DNA from: Flavobacteriales bacterium
GTDB taxonomy: Bacteria; Bacteroidota; Bacteroidia; Flavobacteriales_F; PHOS-HE28
Assembly (NCBI GenBank): GCA_024640205.1
Contig: JAHEFL010000158.1
Coordinates: 1-5,540, forward strand
Direction of reading: 5' to 3'
Length of the DNA: 5,540 nucleotides
Numbering within the stretch: position 1 is the stretch's first letter; each line of letters starts with the position of its first letter. Both the position numbers and the translations under genes were made by a program. Shown piece by piece: positions 1-5,540 of this stretch. The notes beneath the pieces were generated by a model, which did not search any database, was not told where the DNA came from, and was given only the letters and a program-made list of their open reading frames with translations.

Positions 1-115
1 TCCCGGCCAAAGGTTGGTCGATCCTGTTCTGTGCGGTTCCGATCGGACTTTGGCAGATATAGAAATGCTTCGTTTAACCACTGACGCACTGCTTTTTTTA
101 TGATCGTGTAGTAGG
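1..115. other. Short unassigned left edge, no nameable gene
   Basis: All three plus-strand frames are open from the left edge for a short way and then stop: frame 3 at 60-62, frame 1 at 82-84 and frame 2 at 101-103. Any of them could be the tail of a gene entering from the left. The frame 3 tail is hydrophobic and ends AVPIGLWQI, which would suit a membrane protein, but 19 codons are too few to call. A run of seven T lies at 93-99 on the plus strand. I could not build a convincing GC-rich stem before it, so I do not call a terminator. No tRNA or other RNA gene is visible. Confidence 0.4.
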
Positions 116-1114
116 TCAACCAGTGCCGACCGACCGTATGCCCTTATACACCGCCGCTCGCCGCGTACCCTCCCTCACCAACCTCCCGGCTTCCATAGCT
201 TCCTGCAGGTCCCGGCTTGCCGTGGCGGTCCCAAGTTCCGGGTAAAAGGACAGGTAGTCCTTTCTTCTAAAGCTGCGGCCCACCTGGCCTCGTAGCGGAC
301 CGTTACGGAGGAAATTATCCATTCGGTCCAGCGGCCCGCGCTTCGGGTCCGGTGTATCCAGGAGTTCAGCCAGCGCCTCGTCGATGCGTTCAAGAAGGTA
401 GGTGATGAAGCCGCCGCAGTCGCCACGACGGTCGGCATACTCCAACGCTGCATGGTAGGCGGGTCGCCGGTGGTTAATGAACGCCTCCACGGGAAGGTGC
501 TCGAATACGGGCCAATGGTCCATGAGCATCCGCTTTTGCCAGAGCCGCGCCAGGCGACCATTGCCAGCCGTAAACGGCCGCAGGTAGACCAAGCCGAAGT
601 GTAGCACGCAACTCGTGATCATTGGTGGGAAGTCATCCTCCTCGGCGTATTGCAACAGTTCCTGCACCACCGCAGGGAGGTCGTGGGCATTGGCGATCCG
701 CAAGGGTTCCGGATCGCCGTACAACACTTCCATTGGAGCGCTCCTGAAATGACCCGCATCCAGCGCCTGGCCGTGCATGAGCACGGAATGGGCCTGCCTC
801 AGGTCCTGCACCAGGTAGGGGTCCAGGTCTGGCAACAGGTCCAATACACGATGGGTGTTGAGCACTTCCTGCTCGGCCGAACCGCTGGCCTGCCCGGGAT
901 GATCCACCAACTCGGCGATGGGTAAGGGCTCCAGTTCTCCACCCTCGATGGCGAGCATGGCATGTACGGTACTCACCCGGTAGGCTTTCGCGAGGGTGGG
1001 ATCACAGCGTTGCAGATGCCGGGCGTGCACCTCCCCCAGCCGGTGATGGATGGAGGAGAGCAATTGAAGCATCCGGGGGTCGATGCCATAGAATGTGATG
1101 GTCCCCAGATCCAT
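116..1114 (-). CDS. Fic-family protein with degenerate active site and C-terminal winged-helix-like region (probable pseudo-Fic)
   Basis: Complete 332-residue Fic-family protein. Fic enzymes usually transfer AMP from ATP to a hydroxyl side chain of a target protein, using the motif HxFx(D/E)GNGRxxR. The order seen is an N-terminal Fic_N-like part (about 1-85) with MLAIEGGE at 53-60, a Fic core (about 100-245), and a C-terminal part (about 262-328) whose RKDYLSFYPELGTATASRDL segment resembles the winged helix found in many Fic proteins. The segment RLARLWQKRML followed by WPVFEHLPVEAFI is typical of the long Fic subfamily. The core motif reads RPFTAGNGRLAR: Arg179 replaces the catalytic His and Ala183 replaces the Mg-binding Asp/Glu, while the GNGR anion-hole residues 184-187 and Arg190 remain. 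The inhibitory motif (S/T)xxxE(G/N) keeps Glu57-Gly58 but has Met53 for Ser/Thr. Ordinary AMPylation is therefore unlikely; a binding or regulatory role, or decay, are alternatives. The start at 1114 is the first in-frame ATG with an AT-rich upstream; no Shine-Dalgarno sequence is visible. The gene diverges from the ribosomal operon. Confidence 0.88.
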   Translation of the reverse strand: MDLGTITFYGIDPRMLQLLSSIHHRLGEVHARHLQRCDPTLAKAYRVSTVHAMLAIEGGELEPLPIAELVDHPGQASGSAEQEVLNTHRVLDLLPDLDPYLVQDLRQAHSVLMHGQALDAGHFRSAPMEVLYGDPEPLRIANAHDLPAVVQELLQYAEEDDFPPMITSCVLHFGLVYLRPFTAGNGRLARLWQKRMLMDHWPVFEHLPVEAFINHRRPAYHAALEYADRRGDCGGFITYLLERIDEALAELLDTPDPKRGPLDRMDNFLRNGPLRGQVGRSFRRKDYLSFYPELGTATASRDLQEAMEAGRLVREGTRRAAVYKGIRSVGTG

Positions 1115-1136
1115 TTATAGTATCAAATGATATTAA

Positions 1137-1144
1137 CAAAGATA
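1137..1144 (-). promoter_or_regulatory. Candidate -7 element of the fic-like gene
   Basis: On the minus strand these bases read TATCTTTG, an exact match to the Bacteroidota -7 consensus TAnnTTTG, 22 bases before the fic start codon. That spacing would leave a short leader of under 20 bases. No clear TTG or TTTG -33 element lies at the expected distance further upstream, where I see only TTAAAG. The call therefore rests on one 8-base match and is tentative. Confidence 0.4.
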
Positions 1145-1212
1145 GGATACGGGGCTGGTCTTTAATTTTTCTTACCCATGAATTCGCATTCCTGCTCAAG
1201 GGGTGTGAGTAC

Positions 1213-1225
1213 CTATGGCCCATAG
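1213..1225. repeat. 13-base perfect palindrome flanked by AGTACCT direct repeats
   Basis: CTATGG, one C, then CCATAG form a perfect inverted repeat. The 7-mer AGTACCT occurs at 1208-1214, overlapping its left edge, and again at 1231-1237. The reverse complement AGGTACT appears at 1353-1359, across the start of the predicted str -7 element. The arrangement could be an operator for a dimeric regulator between two divergent genes, but no regulator family is recognised and short repeats can arise by chance. Confidence 0.3.
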
Positions 1226-1309
1226 ATAAAAGTACCTGATCGGCAGTCACTTATATGTGATCCCGCAGAGCATCTGAAGGTGCTTGATGCACGGCCATGA
1301 AGCGAGGCA

Positions 1310-1325
1310 CATGAAATATTCCATG
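1310..1325. repeat. 16-base near-palindrome just upstream of the str promoter
   Basis: The bases CATGAAATATTCCATG pair with themselves at 14 of 16 positions: CATG and AATATT/CATG halves with one mismatched pair. It ends 11 bases before the candidate -33 TTG. The position suits an activator or repressor site, or it may only be part of an AT-rich upstream stretch. Function is inferred from symmetry and place alone. Confidence 0.25.
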
Positions 1326-1336
1326 AACACAAGGCC

Positions 1337-1363
1337 TTGGAAAAGTCTTTTTAGGTACTTTCG
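1337..1363 (+). promoter_or_regulatory. Probable promoter of the str-S10 operon
   Basis: TTG at 1337-1339 and TACTTTCG at 1356-1363 resemble the Bacteroidota promoter pair TTG / TAnnTTTG. The -7 element has one mismatch (C for the last T), and the 16-base spacer is slightly shorter than usual. The bases after it, CAGCCCG, are of the kind often seen after -7 elements of ribosomal operons in this phylum. Transcription would start near 1368-1371, giving a leader of roughly 50 bases before rpsL. The placement directly ahead of rpsL supports the call; the start site itself is inferred. Confidence 0.6.
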
Positions 1364-1368
1364 CAGCC

Positions 1369-1396
1369 CGTTTTCGCATACTGAATTGCGGAAACG
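1369..1396 (+). promoter_or_regulatory. Stem-loop at the 5' end of the str operon leader
   Basis: The arm CGTTTTCGCA (1369-1378) pairs with TGCGGAAACG (1387-1396) over ten consecutive base pairs, nine Watson-Crick and one U-G wobble, around the 8-base loop TACTGAAT. If transcription starts near 1370 as the promoter predicts, the hairpin forms at or very near the 5' end of the mRNA, about 26 bases before the rpsL start codon. No T-run follows it, so it is not an intrinsic terminator. It could protect the transcript's 5' end or serve as a binding site for a regulator such as a ribosomal protein; neither is shown. Confidence 0.55.
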
Positions 1397-1412
1397 CCTG
1401 ACAGCCAAGACG

Positions 1413-1418
1413 AAAGGA
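1413..1418 (+). promoter_or_regulatory. Shine-Dalgarno-like site of rpsL
   Basis: AAAGGA lies four bases before the rpsL ATG. It is the clearest purine-rich ribosome binding site in the window; the downstream genes mostly have none. Confidence 0.5.
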
Positions 1419-1422
1419 CCTC

Positions 1423-1812
1423 ATGCCTACCATCCAACAGCTCATCCGGAAGGGTCGCGAGAACCCCGAGTACAAGAGCAAGTCGGTCGCCCTGACCCGT
1501 TGCCCACAACGCCGTGGCGTGTGCACCAAGGTGTACACCACCACCCCGAAGAAGCCGAACTCGGCCCTTCGCAAGGTGGCCAAGGTGCGTTTGGTGAACG
1601 GATACGAGGTCATCGCCTACATCGGCGGTGAAGGCCACAACCTCCAGGAACACAGCATCGTGCTCGTTCGCGGTGGTCGTGTGAAGGACCTGCCTGGTGT
1701 GAAATACCACATCGTGCGTGGTGTATTGGACACTTCCGGTGTGGAGGGTCGCAACCAGCGTCGCAGCAAGTACGGCACCAAGCGCCCGAAGGCAGGAGCA
1801 GCCAAGAAGTAA
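1423..1812 (+). CDS. rpsL: 30S ribosomal protein S12
   Basis: Ribosomal protein S12 (uS12), 129 residues against 124 in E. coli. It sits at the decoding centre of the 30S subunit and affects accuracy of tRNA selection. The hallmark segments are present: [20 protein letters not shown] (27-46), [13 protein letters not shown] (66-78) and [14 protein letters not shown] (83-96). Lys43 and Lys88, where changes give streptomycin resistance in E. coli, are both lysine, so the sequence looks like the sensitive form. Asp89, the residue RimO methylthiolates in many bacteria, is kept. The extra residues are a short basic tail after RPKA. ATG 1423 follows a purine-rich site and begins the usual MPTIQQL N-terminus. 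It is the first gene of the operon, 18 bases ahead of rpsG. Confidence 0.98.
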   Translation: MPTIQQLIRKGRENPEYKSKSVALTRCPQRRGVCTKVYTTTPKKPNSALRKVAKVRLVNGYEVIAYIGGEGHNLQEHSIVLVRGGRVKDLPGVKYHIVRGVLDTSGVEGRNQRRSKYGTKRPKAGAAKK

Positions 1813-1830
1813 ACGTCACGGATAAGACCC

Positions 1831-2295
1831 ATGCGTAAGAAAGCAGTCAAGCACACGATCCTGCCCGACCCCAAGTTCGGCGATGTGCAGGTGACCAAGT
1901 TCGTGAACAACCTGATGTACGAGGGCAAGAAGAGCAAGGCCCTGGACATCTTCTACGCGGCGATGGATATCGTTGCGGAGAAAAGCGGTGAGGAAGGTGT
2001 GGAAGTGTTCCGCAAAGCGGTGCACAATGTGACCCCCATGGTGGAGGTACGCAGCCGCCGGGTGGGTGGTGCCAACTTCCAGATCCCGCAGGCCGTGCGC
2101 GATGATCGCAAGCGTATGCTGGCGATGAAGTGGCTCATCAGCTACGCCCGCAACCGCAACGAGCGGAGCATGGCCGTCCGTCTGGCGAACGAGATCCTGG
2201 CAGCTTCCAAAGAGGAAGGTGCAGCATTCAAGAAAAAGGAGGAAGTCCACAAGATGGCGGAAGCGAACAAGGCGTTCAGCCACTTCCGTTTCTGA
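1831..2295 (+). CDS. rpsG: 30S ribosomal protein S7
   Basis: Ribosomal protein S7 (uS7), 154 residues, close to the usual 155-156. It binds the 3' domain of 16S rRNA, starts assembly of the 30S head and lies near the E site. The N-terminus MRKKAVK, the segment [18 protein letters not shown] (21-38), [16 protein letters not shown] (71-86) and the end [13 protein letters not shown] are typical of bacterial S7. ATG 1831 gives the standard start; only a weak purine stretch (GGATAAG) precedes it. The gap from rpsL is only 18 bases. In E. coli a longer spacer there carries the S7 autoregulatory site, so control by that route is unlikely here. fusA follows after 26 bases. Confidence 0.98.
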   Translation: MRKKAVKHTILPDPKFGDVQVTKFVNNLMYEGKKSKALDIFYAAMDIVAEKSGEEGVEVFRKAVHNVTPMVEVRSRRVGGANFQIPQAVRDDRKRMLAMKWLISYARNRNERSMAVRLANEILAASKEEGAAFKKKEEVHKMAEANKAFSHFRF

Positions 2296-2321
2296 TCCGA
2301 CACGAGCAGCGACTACACAAG

Positions 2322-4430
2322 ATGGCCAAAAGGGATCTTAAATACACGCGGAACATCGGCATCATGGCGCACATCGATGCGGGCAAGACGACCACGTCCG
2401 AACGCATCTTGTACTACACCGGCCTTGTACACAAGATCGGTGAGGTGCACGATGGTGCCGCCACGATGGATTGGATGGAGCAGGAGCAGGAGCGTGGCAT
2501 CACGATCACCAGCGCTGCCACCACCACCAGCTGGGCCTACCGCGGGGATACATACAAGATCAACCTGATCGATACGCCAGGTCACGTGGACTTCACCGTG
2601 GAGGTGGAGCGCAGCCTGCGTGTATTGGACGGTGCCGTTGCGTTGTTCTGCGCCGTGGGCGGTGTGGAGCCCCAGAGCGAAACGGTATGGCGTCAGGCCA
2701 ACAAGTACAAGGTGCCCCGTATTGGTTTCGTCAACAAGATGGACCGCAGCGGTGCTGACTTTTTCAATGTGGTACAGCAGATACGCGAGCGCCTCGGGGC
2801 GAATCCGGTGCCTTTGCAGGTTCCCATCGGGGCCGAAGCGGACTTCCAGGGTGTGGTGGACCTGATCAACAACCGTGGTATGGTATGGAACGAGTCCGAC
2901 CAGGGTATGACGTGGTCCGAAGTTCCCATCCCGGACGACCTTGTGGATACCGTGAAGGAGTGGCGCGACAAGCTTATTGAGGCCGTTGCCGAGAGCGACG
3001 ACAGCCTTATGGAGAAGTACTTCGCCGATCCCGACAGCCTTTCCGAGGCCGAGATCATGGCTGCGATCCGCAAGAGCGCGATCAACATGAGCATTACCCC
3101 GATCCTGTGCGGAAGCGCATTCAAGAACAAGGGTGTACAGACCATGTTGGACGCGGTGATGGCTTACCTGCCCAGCCCGAGCGACATCGAGGCGGTCACG
3201 GGTATCGATCCACGCACGGATGCGGAAGCGATCCGTCGTCCCGACCCGGACGAGCCGTTCGCTGGTTTGGCCTTCAAGATCGCCACCGACCCGTTCGTGG
3301 GCCGTCTGGCATTCTTCCGCGCCTATAGTGGCGTGTTGAACGCCGGTAGCTACGTGCTGAATACACGCAGTGACAAGAAGGAGCGGATCAGCCGCATCTT
3401 CCAGATGCACTCCAACAAGCAGAATCCGGTGGAGAAGATCGAAGCCGGTGACATCGGTGCTGCCGTTGGTTTCAAGGACATCCGCACGGGTGACACCCTG
3501 TGTGCCGAAGAGCATCCGATCATTCTGGAGAGCATGAGCTTCCCTGAGCCGGTGATCGGCATCGCGGTGGAGCCCAAAACCCAGGCCGATCTGGACAAGA
3601 TGGGAGCTGCTCTGGCCAAGCTGGCCGAGGAGGACCCGACCTTCAAGGTGCATACGGACGAGGAGACCGGCCAGACCGTGATCAGCGGAATGGGTGAACT
3701 GCACCTAGAGATCCTCGTGGACCGCCTGAAGCGCGAGTTCAAGGTGGAATGCAACCAGGGCGCGCCACAGGTGAAGTACAAGGAGGCCATCTCCGGCACC
3801 GTGGAGCACAGGGAACTATACAAGAAGCAGACGGGTGGACGCGGAAAGTTCGCCGACATCCATGTGCGTATCGAACCACAGACCGATCCCGCAAAGCTGG
3901 GTCTGGAGTTCGTCGACGAGATCAAGGGCGGCGTGATCCCGAAGGAATTCATCCCAGCGGTGCAAAAGGGCTTCGAGGCTTCCTTGAAGAACGGTGTGCT
4001 CGCCGGTTATCCGATGGAGACCTTGAAGGTGACCCTGTATGATGGCAGCTTCCATAACGTGGACTCCGACGCGTTGAGCTTCGAGATCTGTGCGAAGAGC
4101 GCCTTCCGCAGCGCCATGCCCAAGGCCAAGCCGGTATTGCTCGAACCGATCATGAAGATCGAAGTGATCACGCCGGAAGAGAACATGGGAGATATCGTGG
4201 GTGACCTGAACCGTCGTCGCGGTACCATCGAAGGCATGGATGACCGTGCCGGCGCGAAAGCGATCAAAGGCAAGGTGCCTTTGAGCGAAATGTTCGGCTA
4301 CGTCACCTCCCTGCGTACCATGAGTTCCGGCCGTGCCAGCAGCACCATGGAATTCAGTCACTATGATCCAGCACCGAACAACGTGACCGAGGCCGTACTG
4401 GCCAAGGTTCGCGGAAAAGTATCAGCTTAA
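2322..4430 (+). CDS. fusA: Elongation factor G
   Basis: EF-G, the translational GTPase that moves tRNAs and mRNA through the ribosome after peptide bond formation; 702 residues, near the 704 of E. coli. The GTPase motifs are complete: AHIDAGKT (16-23), RGITI (58-62) in switch I, DTPGHVD (84-90) with catalytic His88, NKMD (138-141) and GSAF (264-267). The middle domains follow, with GMGELHLEI (456-464) in domain III, where fusidic acid resistance changes cluster in other bacteria, then domain IV with [10 protein letters not shown] and [10 protein letters not shown], and domain V ending near [11 protein letters not shown]. The frame is open 64 codons further upstream, inside rpsG, but [20 protein letters not shown] is the normal EF-G N-terminus, so ATG 2322 is chosen. 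No Shine-Dalgarno sequence precedes it. Translation ends with two adjacent in-frame stops, TAA TAA (4428-4433). tuf, which follows fusA in E. coli, is absent; rpsJ comes next. Confidence 0.99.
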   Translation: MAKRDLKYTRNIGIMAHIDAGKTTTSERILYYTGLVHKIGEVHDGAATMDWMEQEQERGITITSAATTTSWAYRGDTYKINLIDTPGHVDFTVEVERSLRVLDGAVALFCAVGGVEPQSETVWRQANKYKVPRIGFVNKMDRSGADFFNVVQQIRERLGANPVPLQVPIGAEADFQGVVDLINNRGMVWNESDQGMTWSEVPIPDDLVDTVKEWRDKLIEAVAESDDSLMEKYFADPDSLSEAEIMAAIRKSAINMSITPILCGSAFKNKGVQTMLDAVMAYLPSPSDIEAVTGIDPRTDAEAIRRPDPDEPFAGLAFKIATDPFVGRLAFFRAYSGVLNAGSYVLNTRSDKKERISRIFQMHSNKQNPVEKIEAGDIGAAVGFKDIRTGDTLCAEEHPIILESMSFPEPVIGIAVEPKTQADLDKMGAALAKLAEEDPTFKVHTDEETGQTVISGMGELHLEILVDRLKREFKVECNQGAPQVKYKEAISGTVEHRELYKKQTGGRGKFADIHVRIEPQTDPAKLGLEFVDEIKGGVIPKEFIPAVQKGFEASLKNGVLAGYPMETLKVTLYDGSFHNVDSDALSFEICAKSAFRSAMPKAKPVLLEPIMKIEVITPEENMGDIVGDLNRRRGTIEGMDDRAGAKAIKGKVPLSEMFGYVTSLRTMSSGRASSTMEFSHYDPAPNNVTEAVLAKVRGKVSA

Positions 4431-4443
4431 TAAGCAACCAGCG

Positions 4444-4749
4444 ATGACCCAGAAGATCCGCATCAAGCTGCGGTCCTACGATCACAACCTCGTCGACAAG
4501 AGCGCCGAGAAGATCGTGAAGACGGTGAAGAGCACGGGCGCCGTGGTCAGTGGACCCATTCCATTGCCCACGCACAAGCGCATATTCACCGTTCTCCGTT
4601 CGCCCCACGTGAACAAGAAGGCCCGCGAGCAATTCCAGCTCTGCAGCTACAAGCGCATGATGGACATCTACAGCTCGTCCTCGAAGACGATCGATGCCCT
4701 GATGAAGCTGGAACTCCCCAGCGGCGTGGATGTGGAGATCAAAGTCTGA
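4444..4749 (+). CDS. rpsJ: 30S ribosomal protein S10 (NusE)
   Basis: Ribosomal protein S10 (uS10), 101 residues against 103 in E. coli. It is part of the 30S head and, as NusE, joins NusB in transcription antitermination complexes. Recognised by [20 protein letters not shown] (5-24), [20 protein letters not shown] (37-56), NKKAREQF and the end [11 protein letters not shown]. The stretch [20 protein letters not shown] is of the Bacteroidota type. The HVNKKAREQ loop, which enters the 30S core, is intact. ATG 4444 lies 13 bases after the fusA stop, with no Shine-Dalgarno sequence. In E. coli this gene opens a separate S10 operon with its own promoter; here no promoter separates it from fusA. Confidence 0.98.
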   Translation: MTQKIRIKLRSYDHNLVDKSAEKIVKTVKSTGAVVSGPIPLPTHKRIFTVLRSPHVNKKAREQFQLCSYKRMMDIYSSSSKTIDALMKLELPSGVDVEIKV

Positions 4750-4768
4750 CCCGTAGCACGACACAGCC

Positions 4769-5386
4769 ATGAGCGGATTGATCGGAAAAAAGATCGGAAT
4801 GACCAGCTTGTTCGACGAGGACGGGAATCAGGTCGCGTGCACGGTGGTCGAGGTGACCCCCAACGTCGTCTCGCATGTGAGGACGAAAGAGAAGGACGGT
4901 TATGACGCCATCCAACTGGCCGCCATCGAGCGCCGGGAGAAGAACACCCCTGCTGCCCTGATGGGACACTTCAAGAAGGCAGGCACCACCCCGAAAGCAA
5001 AAACCCACGAGTTCAAGGAGTTCAAGGAGGAACTGAAGCTCGGCGATGTCCTGGACGTGAACCTCTTCTTCGAAGGTGGTTTCGTTACCGTGACCTCGGA
5101 CAGCAAGGGCAAGGGATTCCAGGGTGTCGTGAAGCGCCATGGTTTCAGTGGTGTGGGCGAGGCCTCGCACGGTCAGCATGACCGTTCCCGTGCGCCGGGT
5201 TCCCTGGGCGGATCCAGCTATCCCAGCCGGGTGTTCAAGGGCATGCGGATGGCAGGCCGCATGGGTGGAAAGAAAGTGACCACCGAGAACCTGCGTGTGG
5301 TGAAGATCGACGCGGAGAAGAACCTGTTGTTGCTCAAGGGGACCGTTCCGGGACCCAAGGGTGGAACCGTGATCATTTGGAAGTAA
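4769..5386 (+). CDS. rplC: 50S ribosomal protein L3
   Basis: Ribosomal protein L3 (uL3), 205 residues, near the usual 205-210. It is an early 50S assembly protein whose long loop reaches toward the peptidyl transferase centre. Seen are [17 protein letters not shown] at the N-terminus, [15 protein letters not shown] (about 111-125), the loop [19 protein letters not shown] with [13 protein letters not shown], and the C-terminal VDGxxNLLLLKG-like segment [20 protein letters not shown]. The loop segment [13 protein letters not shown] contains no glutamine, whereas E. coli L3 has GSIGQNQTPGKVF with the PrmB-methylated Gln150. ATG 4769 gives the expected [11 protein letters not shown] start, 19 bases after rpsJ, without a clear Shine-Dalgarno sequence. 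rplD begins one base after its stop codon. Confidence 0.98.
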   Translation: MSGLIGKKIGMTSLFDEDGNQVACTVVEVTPNVVSHVRTKEKDGYDAIQLAAIERREKNTPAALMGHFKKAGTTPKAKTHEFKEFKEELKLGDVLDVNLFFEGGFVTVTSDSKGKGFQGVVKRHGFSGVGEASHGQHDRSRAPGSLGGSSYPSRVFKGMRMAGRMGGKKVTTENLRVVKIDAEKNLLLLKGTVPGPKGGTVIIWK

Positions 5387-5387
5387 G

Positions 5388-5540
5388 ATGGAACTCGAGA
5401 TCTTCGGTCAGGACGGCAAGTCCACCGGCAAAAAAGCCAAGCTGAACGACGCGGTCTTCGCGATCGAGCCGAACGACCATGCCATCTGGCTGGACGTGAA
5501 GCAGCATCTGGCGAACAAGCGTCAGGGTACCGCCAAGACG
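5388..5540 (+). CDS. rplD: 50S ribosomal protein L4, N-terminal part (runs off the right edge)
   Basis: The first 51 codons of ribosomal protein L4 (uL4), cut by the window edge; a full protein has about 200-210 residues. L4 binds 23S rRNA and its loop lines the exit tunnel; in E. coli it also represses the S10 operon. The visible part starts [16 protein letters not shown], followed by [20 protein letters not shown] (19-38) and [12 protein letters not shown] (40-51), matching the conserved L4 N-terminus where the family reads LANQRQGT. ATG 5388 lies one base after the rplC stop. GGAAG at 5379-5383, inside the end of rplC, could act as a ribosome binding site. The tight spacing suggests translational coupling to rplC. 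Confidence 0.95.
   Translation, partial: MELEIFGQDGKSTGKKAKLNDAVFAIEPNDHAIWLDVKQHLANKRQGTAKT

Larger units (their letters stand above)
1115..1422. other. Divergent intergenic region between the fic-like gene and rpsL
   Basis: This 308-base stretch has no credible gene. It is visibly richer in A and T than the flanking genes, and open frames crossing it run on only as antisense or out-of-frame shadows of fic or rpsL. It holds a candidate fic -7 element (1137-1144), the 7-mer AGTACCT at 1208-1214 and 1231-1237 flanking a 13-base palindrome (1213-1225), a near-palindrome TCACTTATATGTGA (1247-1260), a 16-base near-palindrome (1310-1325), the likely str promoter (1337-1363), a leader stem-loop (1369-1396) and the rpsL ribosome binding site. 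Apart from the promoter and the stem-loop, these are patterns without known function. Confidence 0.75.

Noticed and set aside
81..99. T-run at 93-99 as an intrinsic terminator
   Set aside because: No convincing GC-rich inverted repeat precedes it on the plus strand, and it is an A-run in the direction of the fic-like gene.
650..925. A 91-codon plus-strand frame inside the fic-like gene
   Set aside because: Antisense to a gene with clear Fic homology; no start signals or recognisable motif.
1247..1260. TCACTTATATGTGA as a CRP-type site
   Set aside because: The half-sites are in the reverse order of the TGTGA-N6-TCACA pattern; only a weak near-palindrome.
1270..1290. Possible hairpin GCATC ... 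GATGC with inner AAG/CTT pairs
   Set aside because: It has a bulge and a short stem, lies upstream of the predicted operon start, and has no terminator T-run.
1284..1631. A 115-codon plus-strand frame overlapping rpsL
   Set aside because: Out-of-frame shadow of rpsL crossing the promoter and leader; product has no family features.
2130..2321. A longer fusA start, 64 codons upstream and inside rpsG
   Set aside because: The extra residues do not resemble EF-G and overlap rpsG in another frame; ATG 2322 gives the conserved N-terminus.
2313..3704. A 463-codon open frame on the minus strand opposite fusA
   Set aside because: It is fully antisense to a clearly real EF-G gene, its product is His/Val/Leu-rich with no recognisable motif, and such long shadows are common opposite GC-rich, strongly codon-biased genes.
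4739..5179. A 146-codon open frame on the minus strand opposite rplC
   Set aside because: Antisense to rplC, no recognisable domain and no promoter or ribosome binding site.

Overview
The window comes from a bacterial chromosome and is most likely from a member of the Bacteroidota with fairly high GC. Three things point there. The gene order rpsL-rpsG-fusA-rpsJ-rplC-rplD joins the str and S10 operons with no tuf between them. The S10, L3 and L4 proteins read like Bacteroidota versions, for example the S10 stretch [20 protein letters not shown] and L3 [17 protein letters not shown]. The promoters resemble the Bacteroidota TTG / TAnnTTTG type, and most genes lack a Shine-Dalgarno sequence. I cannot place it below phylum with confidence; an uncultured high-GC Flavobacteriales-like lineage would fit, but that is a guess.

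Layout. Bases 1-115 hold no gene I can name. Bases 116-1114 (minus strand) encode a complete 332-residue Fic-family protein with a C-terminal winged-helix-like region. Its Fic motif has lost the catalytic histidine (Arg179) and the metal-binding acidic residue (Ala183), so it looks like a pseudo-Fic. Bases 1115-1422 are an AT-richer divergent intergenic region. It holds a candidate fic -7 element, several small palindromes, a likely str-operon promoter (about 1337-1363) and a 10-bp stem-loop (1369-1396) that would sit at the 5' end of the operon mRNA. From 1423 to the right edge everything is on the plus strand: rpsL (S12), rpsG (S7), fusA (EF-G), rpsJ (S10), rplC (L3) and the first 51 codons of rplD (L4).

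The plus-strand genes work together as one translation operon. S12, S7 and S10 are 30S proteins, EF-G drives translocation, and L3 and L4 are early-assembling 50S proteins. Gaps between genes are 1-26 bases with no terminator, consistent with one transcript that continues past the window into the rest of the S10 cluster. The fic gene is divergently placed and is probably accessory; nothing shows that it acts on the translation machinery. The ribosomal part is ordinary. The points worth a second look are the degenerate Fic active site and the structured leader of the operon.
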